In this document: in pieces, positions 12,413 to 25,940 of the stretch
Layout of the letters: each line of letters begins with the position of its first letter
Position numbering within the stretch: position 1 is the first letter of the stretch
Translations under genes and position numbers: made by a program
DNA from: Eopsaltria australis
Taxonomy: Eukaryota > Chordata > Aves > Passeriformes > Petroicidae
NCBI GenBank assembly: GCA_034509425.1
Contig: JAVTVJ010000001.1
Coordinates: 13,535,501 to 13,599,500, forward strand
Length of the DNA stretch: 64,000 bases
Direction: 5' to 3'
Notes under the pieces: model-generated
Databases searched by the model: none
What the model was told of the DNA's origin: nothing
The model's input: only the letters and a program-made list of their open reading frames with translations

Positions 12413-15400
12413 TGCATCAAGCACCTGTCAGATATTTTGAAATGCACAGATTACTTCAGCTTCTCAAGGAAAGTCAGAGCTCCAGTGACTTTTACACAGT
12501 TATGTTTACAGGCATGTGCTGAGGATCAGACCAAAGGAATGAGATAGCTTAGTAGAAATGAGAAAAGAAAATAAAGATTTCTTAGTGAAATTTGGATCTG
12601 AACAGCTATTTCATTTCTCTAAGATTAAATATTTTTCCCTGTGCAGGACACCCTGAAATATTTCTTCAGGAGCATGATTTCTAATCAAAACATTTAAAGT
12701 TGAGATTTTAGAAAAAGTCTAGCTTTCAGAATATGGGGAAAAAATATTCTTTCAGACTTTTTCAAGTGTTTCATATCAGTATTTTTATTGTTGCAAATTC
12801 AACATTACCTAAGCACATGCCAGCATCAGTCAGTGCACAAGTTGTCCAAAAATCTCAACAGTACAAATGAATCTAGAAGGTGATGTGATGAATCAGTTTG
12901 ATTTAGAAGGTCTACGACAAAAACGTGTGTTTTCCAAGTTTCTTTCAGGTTCATCTCTCTATTCCTCCTTCTGTTCTACACTGCTGTTGTAGAACAAATG
13001 TGTGTGAAAAAAGGGTTTGACAAAATATTCTCTACGTTAAATTCAAATGACCCAAATAAATTATGCAGTGTTAACACCTTCAGACAGTTTTCACAGAAGA
13101 CAAATGAGTGAGTGTTATGTCAAAATACATTAATCCTTCAAAAAGAATCTTTTATATTGGCAGGAATTGTAATATTAAAAGCCGTAGAAACCACACCTTT
13201 CTCAGGCACTGTGATCAGTATTTCAAGGACAAATGAAGCTGCCAAGCAAAGCAAGAATTACTACCCAGGTTGTCCATTTATTTGGAGAAATATTTCCACT
13301 GACACGAATATAGTGTGCATAGACAAGATTATCTTAGGGGGATAAAATAGTTATAGTCTCCATGGAAATAAAGCATATCAAAGAGCAGAAAAAACAGGCT
13401 GAAAATTCTGGGGTGGGATTTTTGATTTGGTTTGGTTTTAGTTTTTGACAGAGACAACAGCTCTATTATGTGCCTCTTAGAAATGTTTACAGTTTCCATT
13501 GTGACATCAGGGTCTAGTGATCCCTTAGAAGACTTTCAGGTCTAGGCCCTGAAGTGACTGAAATTTTCATGTATCTCCCCCTGGCAGATGAATACAAGAT
13601 TTACAAGACATTTACCTCAAACAAATGATGTGTAAATAATTTCTGCTAAGATTTGTGTTCTCTCCAAAATAACCACATGAGTATACAACTTCATGGTTGG
13701 CTCTGCTTCATTTTTACCCTTTAAAAAGAAAAGGAAAGCCAAAACCAAAAACCAGATATGGTTTGTCAACATTACATAAACTCAATAAGTCCAAGGGCCA
13801 TTTTTAATAAGTTGTTTCGGTTTGTTTTCAGTCCTGAGGGAATTAGTCATATTTACTTTAGATTTTAAATCCTCACCCCCCCTCAGTGGAGTCGAACTAC
13901 AAAGTATAAACTAAGTTGCCAGGTTCTAGGGGGGGTTGTTTTACAAAGGTACTGTCAAAAACTCAACCTATTTATGTAAGCTACCTGCTTCTGTGGAAAA
14001 GGATGTACCTGACTCCAGTCAACAAGACTTCTCTCACTTCCACCAGCATAAATGCAGCTGGACTCCATCAACAATGCTTGAGGTCAATTATTTCCATACC
14101 AGCTTACTTTGCAGCTAGAGAGTCTGAAAAAGCAGCAAAACACTGCTTTATTTCTGTTCCTAACATTTATTTTACCTCTTACCTGGGCTTGTGACTCTCT
14201 TTTGTGCTGCATATTCACAGACTGACTTGCTGTGTTGGAAGATAAATGCAGAAAAAGCAGCTACTGATTTGCTATAAGGCAAACAATACCTAATCCTATT
14301 TATTTTCTTCCTAAAGTACTGAATATTTGGCTCCATCTTATATTTTCTGCCTTCAGTTTGTGAAAAATAACTGTTGCATAAGGTGTGAAAAATATTGTGC
14401 TATATAAATACCTTGTAGTATATGAACATGAAAGCGTATATTTATGGAGTGAAAAAAAATGCGTAAAAAGCCAATTGCTTTCTTCCACTTTAACTTAGTG
14501 GGAGTTTTCTCCAACAGTTTTTAACTATATTCTTTAAAGCTTAAGTGCTTTCCAGGCAGATTTGGGAAAAGCTGGCAAAATTCCTTGAACTTCAAACCCC
14601 ACAAAACAAGTATCATTTCTCCTCAGTTTCTTATGTCCTCACATATATGAGCTACATAGGAAGTCTTCTGCTAACATGCTGCTTGTCAAATTATTAGTGT
14701 TGTGTCAAATTCAAACCAGTAATGAGACAGGGAGGCCTGGGAGATATATGCTGTAGTAACAGTATCTTGTTGGTGCTGCATTCCAGTATTTCCTAGTTGT
14801 TACATCAGTGGTGCCTAATTCTATGTCAAATGGAATATGTGCTATTAAGCTGACTTCCCTACGTTCCTTTACACAGCAGTGTGGAAGTCCTTTATTTTCC
14901 AGCTGGGTTATTTTTCCTTTGATGTTGCTTTGTTAGCGAGTATATCCCTTCTGTTTTGCTCATGTGAAAAAGCTGAAGTGGAAAGCCAAAAATAAAATTG
15001 CAATAATTACCATTCTGTACTTTTACTCTCTGAAGGGACTAGCTGGTGTAAGATATTTGTAAGAGCTTTTATATCTTTCCAAATCCAGCAGTTGTCTACT
15101 ATTTGGCCATAATTCTGCTGGCTTTTTTACTTATTCTTTGATGCTTAGTTTTAGCCTATTTTAGAAGAGATACACTTTTTTAAAAAGAAAATATTATTCA
15201 CTATCAGTGCTATAGCAAAGTCTGAGCTAACTTAATCTAGTTGTTTACCAAAGCAAGACAAAGTGGTTTGAGTGTGTCCCTTGCTACTTCAGGCAAGATG
15301 AACCTGTCTTCCAGAAGGCTTGCCTTTATCTTTCCCTTCAAATGCTCATGTTTTACTGAGGTACAACAATAAAGAAGCCAGCCTGCAATGTCACCACCTC

Positions 15401-16513
15401 GAGGTATTTCCATGATTTCATTAAAATGCACCTTTCTGAAAACTCAATCAAGATTACTTTTCTCCTTAGCAAGACATAAAAATGCTTTTGAACAAAACAG
15501 AAAGGAGGAGGCCAAACTAAAAGCTGCGGCTCAAATTAGTTTTGAAAACCAAAAAAGTGAAATTGCCTCAGGACCTTTTTCATGCATGATTTTTATCTGT
15601 CTGTAGAAGTATGGATAACAGCTATTTGTTACAGCATCTATTTATTACAGAAGCAGCCTTTCCCCGGGTTTGATGACTTTATTTCCCAACAGAATTAGTC
15701 CCTTACATAATGCACTGACAAATCTGCAACTCTACAACAACCCAATGGATACATGCAGAGTACACATTTGCACTACTATCACCAGAGAAATTTCAGAGTT
15801 ACACAATTTATAGGGACAGACACAAATTAACTTTCCAAATAAGAAAAGCCAAAGATGAGAGAAACAAAGAAGACTGAATACTTCAGGTCAATTGCAAGCA
15901 ACTTTAATTAAGCTTTTGTTGGATTTCTCCACTTGCAGCCCTTTCTTGCACTGAAACTGAAACCTCCCATGGCTGCTTCTCTATGCTACATTCATCATGG
16001 GGGTGACCATGGGATCATGGAACTCAAGGCCACCAAAACTTGAACCAAGCCAAAATGCAGCAAGATATGCAAGCAGACAATTGTCTGCACCACTTGCCTC
16101 CACTTCATGAGCTGAGACTGAGTTACCTTAAGGGGAGAGGTAGGAGCTGCACTGAAGGTAACACTGAACAGGCACCAGATAACCCCAGAGACTCCAACCA
16201 GAGGGAAAGAGGTTGCTGTGGAACATGCAAGATGTGTCATACTGTAAATCACAACTCTGTGGCAGTTGCTGTGGTAACCACACCTTTTTAAAAACCAGTC
16301 CGCAGATAAAACATTTATACACTCTCACGCCCTTCTTTTGCACATAGGTGAAGGCTGCAAAAGTGTGCATCCCTCAGTTGGCATAGGCTTTTATTTTCCT
16401 TCCATGGATTCTCTACCATCACCTCCCCAAGTACTCAAGACAGGTCTACAAAGAAGGAGATACAGACTGGTTTCCCCAGTTTCTCTGTACAGCAGTGAAT
16501 AGCTGCAGTCACT

Positions 16514-16580
16514 CACAAAAACAAAAAAAAACAACAACAACAACAAAAAAAACCAAAACAACAACAAAAAAAACAAACAC
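16514..16580. repeat. A-rich (AAC)n low-complexity tract
   Basis: Runs of A interrupted by single C, including several consecutive CAA/AAC units. The opposite-strand open frame with long F/L runs (16391-16576) is produced by this tract. Such tracts are prone to length variation. Confidence 0.85.
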
Positions 16581-18354
16581 CAGCTTTAATCTTTTATTAC
16601 CTTTTTCTCCTTTCCTGATTTTCTCAAGATTATGAATGCATTGTTTCTAACTTGAATTTCAGCTGAGCTGTCTTGTTTGTTTTGATACATAGACAGTTCT
16701 TTTTCATGAGTTTACAGAAAAAATGTTAGCATATTACAGTGCTGCTAGGATGCTTTATTACTTTTATTATAAGAAGGTACTATGCTAAATGTACCAGTAC
16801 AATTCTTTATCAATTAGAGGATCTTCCATAGCACAGTAAATCCTGATGTTTGCCCCACAGAGGACAAGAGTAGGACCTATATTTGAACTTGATCCCAATT
16901 TACTCTAAGTGATTTTGTCATGAAGAAACCCCTAACACCATTTGGTATTCCATGTAATGGAACTATCACTGCAACCTCTTCTTTGACCTTGCTCTTGGTG
17001 TGCTGGATCTGCTCTCCCCCGAACCATTTAGAAAAAACAGAAATCAAGGGGAAACCCTGGCAAAACTACTACCAAAGATAATCATTAGGTTGTATAAGGA
17101 CAAAATTCATGAGCAAGTATTTCTGTTGCACTGAAACATCAGAACTCTTTGTCCTCCAAGAGAACTCAGGATACCCCAAAATGCAACCTAACACAGCCTA
17201 AAAGCTTATAGATGGATTGTTTTACATATACTAAATTCCTGTATGTTCCCAGGGATTCTGTGTATTTATTAATGGATAAATTATCACAATAGCTGCATGG
17301 CTAGCAGCTGCTGAAGGCCCAGTGTGCTTAACTAGGCCTGAAATATATTACAGGCTTGTATGCAAAATGCAATTCTAAACACTGAGCTCAAGATACATAG
17401 ATTTTTAGCTTACTCTCCTTAGGATCTTGAAAATAGAAAGCTTATCTGTGGTGTCATGGAGTCTGTATAATGCTCCTTAGTATTAATCAGTGTTAAGTCA
17501 AAAGGAAGAAAAAACCCAATCAATGGTACACTGCTCTTGTCCTTAAGAAAATCAAAGTACAACAAAACACAGCCCCCAGCCATTTCTGTTTTTCTTTGGG
17601 GGAAAAAACAAGACAGAAAACAAGCCAAGCATGCCCTGTGCTAATCTATAGAAATATTTTGGGAATTTATTTCAAAGATGCCTTTACCAAATAGATGACT
17701 CATTGAAGTTGAGAGTGAGACTTTACATACAGGGTTTTTCACCACACTCAGAGGCTATTTGTGACCAAAACAAAGAAATAGCAGAGGTCAAGATACTTGC
17801 AGAATCAGAACTGAAATTGAGGGTTTGGTAGAACAAAAGTACTGGAGGTTAAAATGCTGCCATGACTCATACAGCATCTGTATGCTCATGCATGAGAATT
17901 CAGGACCTAATCTATTTTCTGATGATATTCACAGAGAGGACACAAATTTGAACCAATATTGTCATTACAGTTTCCTCATTTTGAAGGAAGAAAAGAAAGC
18001 AGCCAAAGCTGTTTCTAGCCAATACATGGGAAGGAGATAAATGTGCATTTCCACCTCCAGTTGTGCCAGTGGTAGGTGACACCTCCTTTCTGCCAGCCTA
18101 CCCAGCTGTTCACCAGCAGCCAGTGCTGGGGATTTCTGCCTTCCTCAAATCCCCTTCCATCAAAACACACAGAGACCAACCTTCGCAGCTTGAACCAAGA
18201 CAGATAACTTTGCTTGATTTGGAAGAGTGGTTTGCCTGTACAACTCAGCCAACAAAAATGAGGGGGAGTGACACTGGCCTGGGGTGGGGAAAACAAGACA
18301 GGTTACCAGGCAGAGGTTTCCTCCCTGTAATTTAAGTGTTGGTAAAATGACTAC

Positions 18355-18369
18355 TTTTTTTTTTTTTTT
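18355..18369. repeat. Poly(T) tract, 15 nt
   Basis: An uninterrupted T run with no recognised retroposon body attached on either side. Confidence 0.8.
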
Positions 18370-18694
18370 AGTTTCTTAAACATGAAGTATTTCTCCAAAT
18401 ATGTTCTCAGAATGAATTTAATGTTGAAAAACAGTATTAAGGATTATATCACAGGCAGAGTATAAAGGGTAAGTGCCTGTCAGTGAGCCAGCAAATCAGG
18501 GGACAATATTCCATGTAGGAAAGATGGTGCAGCTTCACTGACTTTGTCCTTTAATGCCTATCTGCAAGGATCTTCTGCATTCTGCATGTGTGATAGATGA
18601 TCAATCCTCAGCCACTATGGGAGGTGGTCCTCATTATCTCACTTTGTATGGTACACTCCCCAAGGCATTTATATTATTTCCCCTACATTTGATT

Positions 18695-18709
18695 AAAAAA
18701 AAAAAAAAA
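18695..18709. repeat. Poly(A) tract, 15 nt
   Basis: An uninterrupted A run followed by more A-rich sequence. I saw no LINE or processed-gene body upstream. Confidence 0.8.
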
Positions 18710-21700
18710 GCCAGAAAAAAGTCCCAAAATCCAAAAGCAAACAAACCCTACTCTCCCACTGTTTGTCACAAATCAAAACATCTAAAACAGCTATAAAAAG
18801 CTCTATTTAATTATACATTATTACTGTTATGCTCTACTCATTGATTTTATTAGCAGAGAATTAAAGTGTATTATAAGGTTATTTGTGTCACTTCTAAAGC
18901 TGGGACTTTTATCTTATTCATCTCTTGAATGTGTAACTATGTTTATTTTCAGTGTAACCACATTTGCTTTCATCAGGAGGGAGTCTGGCTTATTATCTCA
19001 AATGCTGTTACCATAAAGTAAGTGCACAAAAATCCCAGTAAGGAATGCCTTCTGCCTTTCATAAAACAGAGCTTGTTCTGTGCTAATTAACTTGCCTGTT
19101 ACTGGAAAAGTGAAAAAGGTAGGAAGCAATAGTGTCCTTCAAGGAGGAAACAAAATAAAGCTTCCATACACGTTGCCATGACACTTTTCTACAAATAATG
19201 ATTTCTGTCTATGCTACCCTAGATATCAAAACCACTTTTAATACTGTTGCTATAACAAAGCACCCTGCTTCTACAATGGCAAAGATCTTTTACCCCCTTT
19301 TTCACTAGTGTTTCATATACAGCATATCTTCAAAACTCCATCAAAGCCTGAAAAACACGGCACTTACTCACTGATGATTCCACTATTGATTCAAAGGCAT
19401 TCAAGTTATTATTAGTCTCCCTCTATGGATGCATCATCACCAGTACCAGCTAACTTCCAATGGTAATAGTCCACCTCTGTGAGACTGAAATTGTCAATAT
19501 CTCAAATCAAAACAGTTGGCTTGAGACCAACTTAGATCGATAGAGCTGATGGATGATGCACACTCCCACCCCACTTAGTTTGGTAATATAAGCGATTTTA
19601 ATGGGTTTTTTTTCAGTCTGTAGTTCCTACAGCCCAGTCATTAACACTCTGGGATAATTGGGGTTGATGGATTATTGAAGTGAGCACTGAGCAACTTAAC
19701 CAAGGTGACTCTTTCCCCTCACTTATCTCCAACCCTTGTACTACAGCCTGAGCAGCTGCTGTGTTCAGCCCACGCCAAATATGAAGCAATTCAGCTCTGC
19801 CTTTTGCTTTGTGATCATTACAGCAGGTCAATGTTACTGCACATTAAAGCAGGAGAGAAGCAAAAGGAAAGGACAAAATAGACAAGGAACAGAAAAGATT
19901 GTAGGGTAGAAAGAAAAGTCCACCATCAGCTACTGTGTTCCTTGTCATGTTCCTTTTCTCCAGCCCTCATTTTGTTATTATTAGCTTACCCTCCCTTCAC
20001 AGCTTATGACACCGTTGAAGTTTCTCTGTAACTATTTATGAATTAGGCTTATTCTGTAATATTTCTAACAGCTTAGGAACAACATAGAGAATCTGGAATC
20101 CTACTGAGCCTGAAAGGTAACTTTACTAGACTCAGACTGGATTTGAAAGGAAAATTTATTTTTGGCTGAGTATAAAAGGTAGCTTCTGAAGACCGAGGAA
20201 CCGAAAAATGTCATTGTGAAACAGAATGACCTCTGATGCAAAAAGAATTATTTTTTCTGCTTTTAGATACAATAAACATGGGTTATCTGCATTTTAATAC
20301 TTGATTGCTTTTTCTTCCTAAAAAAAAATCACTTAGAATCACTATTTTCATCATACTGATTATTAATGATTAAGTATAGCTATTGGACTGATACAGTTTT
20401 TCATAGGTTAGATGTTCTCAAACTGTGTAGCTTTTTTAGAAGTAAACAAAGAAATATCTACAGCATTGGAATATCTGCAACAGCTGACACACTGCCTTTA
20501 AAAAAGGATTTTGTACAAGGAGACTAACAAAACAGTTTTTAAAACCCCAACCTTCCCAGTTTTGGAGGCTCAAGGTGTCTATGAAGGTCTAAACCAAGCC
20601 AACTCCAACTCAGATCCTCCTTCAATTGCTACAAAAGCTGCTTTGGAAAAAGTAAAAGAAGTCCCAGATTTTACTTGGGATTGATGCTCCAAGTCACACT
20701 AGGGAAGATAATCACAGAAACAAAATAGTTGGGGCTTAAGATGGGCATCAAGTCCTCTCAAACAGCACCGAGGGTCGGACCAAAGACAGCATCATATACA
20801 TAGGAAATCAGATTTCACAAAAGCACTGGGCTGCATTTGCCTGCGACAAATGTTTCCATTTAAACACCCTTTTAGTTTGTAATATGACGAGTTTTTAAAT
20901 AGAACCAAGGGTCTATTTAGGACTGCAAGAATAAGTCCTTTCTTCTCTAAAACTTAAACCTCAAAAAAAAATTTTCTCCTGTCGTCTCGAGTACTCTGCC
21001 AGCCACTTTCCTCAACACTTTAATGCCTTAGAACACCCTTGATCTTGCTCCTATAAGACCACTGCTTTTTAGTCTTATGCAGACATTTAAAAAGATAGCA
21101 TCTTATCAACACACTATGTGCGTAGTAGGAAGTTCAGAAGGTCTTCTCTCCAGAAACCTTCTCTACTTCTCAGTTTTCTCTGCTGAATTCAACATCAATA
21201 GCTTTCCACAGAATGGCTTGCCATTTTAATGTAGTTGTAAGATCACAAGCAGTGAAGGTTTGAATATAGTGCTTTTCTCCTCAAACAGCAACAACCCCCA
21301 CCAAGCCCTCTGTACATTTTTTAAAATTTTTTTGATGTGTATTTCAGAACTGAGAAATCAAAGTCAATGCCTTTCAAAATGAGGTCATGCATCACTCCAA
21401 AATTATTTCCCTGTCAGACTTCTATTTTCAAATAAAAATAGAAGAGCAGAATTTATTTTTACAGCAGAGGAATGGTCTCTGTTCAGGGGTAAAAATTTTG
21501 TTTCTTCATATATCTGAAAACAAACATCTGGCTCCACAGAACAGGCTGAGCTACAGAAAAATATCAGTTGGAGAGACAAAAACAAGAAGTCATTGCTGGC
21601 AACTGGAAAAAGGAAGCCAAACAGAGAATATTATGCATCTGATGCTGAAACAAGTCCTGCCAAGCCCCAAGTAATACTTCAAGTTCAACAGGTTGTGTCC

Positions 21701-23036
21701 TCGGAGGCATGCAACAGTGCACACTGGAAATTTCTGCATAGAACTAGAGCTCCCACTTCAGCACTGGAGTGTTTTACTTCAGTCATAACACAATAACTCA
21801 ATTTTATAGTGCACTTTGACATTGTAGGAGAAAGTAATTTACAAACAGGGGGACATGATGTACTCCAACAGGAAGCCTGCTACCTCACAGCTCCTCCTGA
21901 TTTATTAATTTCAAAGGAAAAAGAGAATGGCAGCTGCAGCCATAACAAGTGTTTTATTCTCTTTTCCAAGTCTACCACCCATTAATAAAACTAGAGAGAA
22001 AGAAACTTTTAATAACCATAACATACTAAGATGCACTGTACCCCTCAACGTATCCAACACCCAGCATAGTGGTGGTAACGCTTGCTCAGACCCCACCTTG
22101 AAACAGCTTATTTTATACTGTTGAAAAACATTTATGTGTCAAAATGATGGGTGAAAGCATCACCAGCAAGACAATTTCCTGCAAGATCCCAGAGTAATGT
22201 GTTTCTATACAGTGGGTTCTGCTGTTCAACCCTTCATATCTGGACAACATTATTCCCATCATTATCTCCACCGCGATGTACGGAAATCATTATTTCAGTG
22301 GCATACAGGCACGTATTTTGTTCTTTTTTTTTCCAATCTCTTTAACAGTGGAATTGAAGCCATTTTTGCTGTCTGATCTTTCTTACTGACTTTGCTTTTT
22401 TTCAGCTCTTAAGTTAACCATCAACATTCTTGAGAAGCAGCTCCCAAACAAGCAATATGTATCCATGAGGTCTTCTCAGAGCTGACTGGAGATTACAAGA
22501 CTGTAAACATTCATTACTAGTGTGGTACAGTTTAATGTTCCAGCTAGGTTAGATCTGGGTGAACCTATCCTTATGTCAGTAAACAGCCTCCTAAAGTCCT
22601 CCTGAGGTTAAATAACTTCTAAAACTGACTCTGCACCTTTCAGGTACTTCAATTTATCTTAATTTGCATTTAAAAGAAAATGCTAAAAGTTTTGGAAATT
22701 TTCAGTACACTCCGTTTTATGCATAGTGAAGGTTTCTTATCCATCTGTTTTAATTTTCTTTTGCAGAAATATTAGTCCAAAAGGGATCTATTTATTCCAT
22801 CCTGAGTAAAGTAGCTTGTGACTGTGTGCAATATTGACAAATTGCTGCCTATCTCTACGTTGTATGAAATGCACAATCACTATGCAGTATCACAGAGCTA
22901 ACAGGCTATTCAAATTCTCAACTACCAAATGTCAAATACTGTCCTCAATACCCAGACTTGTTCCCAACTTCCAAAAACTACAGACACTTTCTCCTTAAGC
23001 AACTCTTTCTCCATCTTTTCAGAAGCAAGGAAGAGA

Positions 23037-23414
23037 TCAGCAAGAGTAAAGACAATGGCTATAATTCCCTAGAGAGATATAACAGAACCCAAATTTTACT
23101 AAGTTCCTAATGAAACCTGATTGCTCTGCTTCCCCTTGAGAAAAGCCCAATGTAAACTTAGTTATATACAGTCTAACCTGCTCAACAAATAAAAAATTCG
23201 ATTTAATGGCCTCTGTTGCAGCCTTGGAGAAGCTTCTGCTGGGTTTTTTGATAACCCAATAGCAGGTCCACACACAGAGGATGATTCCAAAAATCAGCTG
23301 AAAATGTAAGGTTTCATAAAGTCCAAAGTTTTGATTCTTCAGCCGTGACTTAAGTGTCCTTCTCTCCCTCACTGTTTCTCCCAGTTTAACTATTAAGCTC
23401 CATTGATTAAATTT
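23037..23414 (-). other. Unrecognised open frame with one membrane segment
   Basis: A minus-strand frame of about 125 codons open from just after a TGA at about 23417 to a stop at 23037. The left part is basic (RERRTLKSRLKNQ), followed by a hydrophobic stretch LIFGIILCVWTCYWVI and then a basic flank IKKPSRS, the layout of a single-pass membrane segment. There is no in-frame ATG near the start. A possible 5' splice site (GAGCAG then GTTAGA) lies inside the frame about 30 codons after the hydrophobic stretch. No strong acceptor precedes it. The protein is not recognised. In 64 kb read in six frames a few chance frames of this length are expected. Confidence 0.15.
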
Positions 23415-24734
23415 TCATAATGACACTGTACTTTTGTAGTTCAATTTTCCTGCTTAGTGATTTCAAAACAGAATATTTTAGACTGTTATTTTACTGAGTG
23501 TAAAGTCTTGCAAACTGTAGAGCTTTGGCCCCCTTACTATTTGATAGTGCCAAAAGCTGTAGCTTACAGACATGCCAAAAATATGTTGCCATGCTTCAAA
23601 TAACATCTTATGTTTAGCATGATCATTCCAACATAGATAAGACTTTGGACAACAATTGGCAGCTTTGTGTTCAACTTTAAACAACACCGGAGAGATCTGT
23701 ATTGTAGACAAACATTCACTGTTCTCTGAGATCAGAGGCCTATTCAAGGTCAACTGAGCAACAGATTTGAAGCAAGAAATTTTTTACTATTTCCAGAAAC
23801 CTTGGCTACATAGCTTGCAGTTATTTGATTAGTGGTGTTTTATTGCCATGAAGTTATGCTAAAAGCATGACAGACTTTGCTGCTTCCGTGTAAACAGTGC
23901 ATGAGAAGTGATTGCTGTTCCACTCAAGTACAGTGCGATAAGGCACAAAAGAGACAAAAAAGGAAAAGATTCCTATACAGCCATAAAAATAGTGCATCAC
24001 TTGCTTAAAAATTTTTAGACATAATTTTGAATACATGTAAAAGCAGATAACACAACCTTGTAATGATTCTAATAATTATCAAGTAAGCTTTTTGAAATTG
24101 TAAGGCTAATGGCATTGGACCTTCAGCAGAGACTAAGCAAAGAAAGCAGCAATTGTAAAGCAATTAACCTTGTTTTACTGTTGTAACTTTTTGGGATAAT
24201 ATTAAAAGCCACTTGCCATGTTAGACCTTTAGAGAATAATGGAAGACTAGCACATATTATTCAACCAAGAGAAAATTTTGCTTATATGTGTATTTCCTGT
24301 CATTATTTGAGTGCTTAGATCCCACTTTGAGCTCAAAGAACAATCATGTCCTGGTGTAAATTGCTGATGAGATACTAACTTTTGTTACAGGTCAGGTTAT
24401 ACCTTGTTTGGATTGCTGTATTTAACTCTTCATTTTAAACAGTTAAGTAGCTTTAAAAGATAGCTAGACCTAACACAGTTGAAAGGGCAAATGCAAGGGA
24501 CTTCACGAATAGAGCACTCTGGCTTGAGAGTCTCCATTAGTATTATATGAGAACCAAGGCAGAGAGGAAGCAGTAGAAATGGTACTGTTTAAACAAAGTA
24601 AGAACTTCATATTTGGGAGGCTCTGTACACAAGCTTGGATGAAATACACAACCATTTGCAACAAAACACATTAGCAAAGATTACTGCCAGGCTTGGCGAA
24701 GTCCCCCCAGTGCAAAGCACCTATGCAGCCTGAA

Positions 24735-25090
24735 TTAGTCTCTCTTCTGCATCTCCCCTGATGACTTTGAGGAAAGGACAGGTATAACATTCATATAAAA
24801 ACTATGAAAAAAAGGAGGTACATAGATGACACCAAGATGAAGAAGTAGCAAAATACTCTGGAGGACAAAGTCAGTATGACAATGATAAATTGGACAAGTG
24901 GTGCAAGAAGATGAAAGACAATAAAGAATGAAGTGATTGATTTTTCTATTGCTAAATTGCACACCTAGCTGCAAAACAAGGACCACAGCCTTCAAGGACT
25001 GGAGTTTCACGTGCGCAAGAACTAAGTAGGAGTCCTTCTTACCAAAATCACCATATAATGCAGATGAAATTGGGCAGTTGTGCTGCATTT
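24735..25090 (+). mobile_element. Possible old CR1 fragment
   Basis: Motifs such as 'agatgacaccaagatga', 'ctctggaggacaaagtcag' and 'aaattggacaagtggtgcaagaagatgaaagac' line up in order with the CR1 3' coding region on the + strand (equivalent to the blocks around 'gatgacaccaagctg' and 'agaagtgggcccatgag'). Divergence is high and no terminus is visible. The minus-strand 117-codon frame over it is then a shadow. Confidence 0.4.
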
Positions 25091-25308
25091 ATGACAGGCA
25101 AATGGCCTGTTCTACTTTGCATGGACAGCCATCGGTGAGTCTCCAGTTTCAAGCACTGCACAGAGAGACAGAAAAAAAGAGTAAAATAAGACACCAAGGT
25201 GCTCATTCCTGTTGTGAGAGGGGTCAGGTTGTTTGGCACCTGTAGGGCTGGCTCCTAATGTAGCTGCCATCTCTCCCGTGCTTCCCATTTCACCCAGCAG
25301 CAATGATC

Positions 25309-25314
25309 CACCTC
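25309..25314. repeat. Target-site duplication, left (CACCTC)
   Basis: This six-base CACCTC lies directly before the TG of the solo LTR and is repeated exactly at 25935-25940, directly after its CA. The length fits class II (ERVK/alpha-beta type) integration. Confidence 0.85.
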
Positions 25315-25535
25315 TGTTGTGTTCCCTGCTTCTTAATCCCACTCTGGTCCCAGTGGCAGAGCACTAGCGCGACCCTGAGAAGCCGTTCGCCTTCCGATCA
25401 AGAGGGCTTCCCCGGGGAGCCGCTGGTGGGCTCCGCTAGTCTGCGTTGGGCTGAGGAGTTGTTGCCCTTAGAGCACTGTAGGATAGCAAAGAACTACCCA
25501 AAGAAGGAGGACTCTTAGTATGAGGGTTCGGGAGG

Positions 25536-25541
25536 TTTATT
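25536..25541 (-). terminator. LTR poly(A) signal
   Basis: AATAAA on the minus strand within the solo LTR, lying between the TATA-like box and the U5 region as expected for an R-region polyadenylation signal. Confidence 0.7.
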
Positions 25542-25679
25542 ACCCCCAAGGGAGCTCAGGGACTAAGAGCCTCGAATAGCTCATGACATGGGTATTTAAG
25601 GGAGGGATAACATCCAATAATCTGAGGGTGCAGGGGCAATACAAGGGAGGGTCCAGGGTGCGCAGTCGAATGAGGTTTA

Positions 25680-25701
25680 GGGAGGGGAGGGGGGTAGAGG
25701 G
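25680..25701 (+). other. G-quadruplex-capable motif in LTR U3
   Basis: Four G runs (3, 4, 6 and 3 G) separated by A, A and TAGA fit the usual intramolecular G4 pattern with short loops. The G-rich strand is antisense to LTR transcription. Confidence 0.6.
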
Positions 25702-25934
25702 AACAACAAATGAACAACCGGGTAACAGGAAATGTTCCAGAACTGGGATACATAACAGACAAATCAAGGAACCTATAGCAGGAACTTGGGGTTCGTGGCT
25801 TGGTGGTCTAAACCATTGTCTCTGGCAGCTTCGGGGGGAAATTCTCTGTCTGTGGAACATGCCACCGGAAGTCCTCGTCCTCTGCAAGTCTGTGGAGGGA
25901 CTCTAATCCTTCCTGGTTCAGAACCACCACTACA

Positions 25935-25940
25935 CACCTC
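25935..25940. repeat. Target-site duplication, right (CACCTC)
   Basis: Exact copy of the six bases at 25309-25314. It marks the right border of the solo LTR. Confidence 0.85.

Larger units (their letters stand above)
12413..24720. other. Unique noncoding DNA
   Basis: Twelve kilobases of mostly single-copy-looking AT-rich DNA. It contains low-complexity tracts at 16514-16580, 18355-18369 and 18695-18709 and one open frame of interest at 23037-23414, described separately. I recognise no gene and no transposon in the remainder. Confidence 0.5.
25315..25934 (-). mobile_element. Solo LTR of a class II (ERVK-like) endogenous retrovirus
   Basis: A 620 bp element begins TGTTGTG and ends CACTACA on the + strand, an imperfect inverted TG...CA terminus, and is flanked by perfect 6 bp CACCTC duplications. 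The minus-strand orientation follows from a poly(A) signal (AATAAA, seen as TTTATT at 25536-25541) and a TATA-like TTAAATA (at about 25592-25599) upstream of it in that direction. These leave a U3 of about 330 bp and a U5 of about 220 bp. No gag, pol or env sequence lies next to it, so internal recombination between the LTRs most likely removed the provirus. It is GC-richer than its surroundings and still has several CpGs, suggesting relative youth. Open frames 25540-25906 on both strands are LTR shadows. Confidence 0.9.

Noticed and set aside
16391..16576. Frame rich in phenylalanine and leucine on the minus strand
   Set aside because: It is a translation of the (AAC)n/A-rich tract.
24735..25088. 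117-codon minus-strand frame with hydrophobic stretches
   Set aside because: It lies antisense to a probable old CR1 fragment and is better explained as its shadow.
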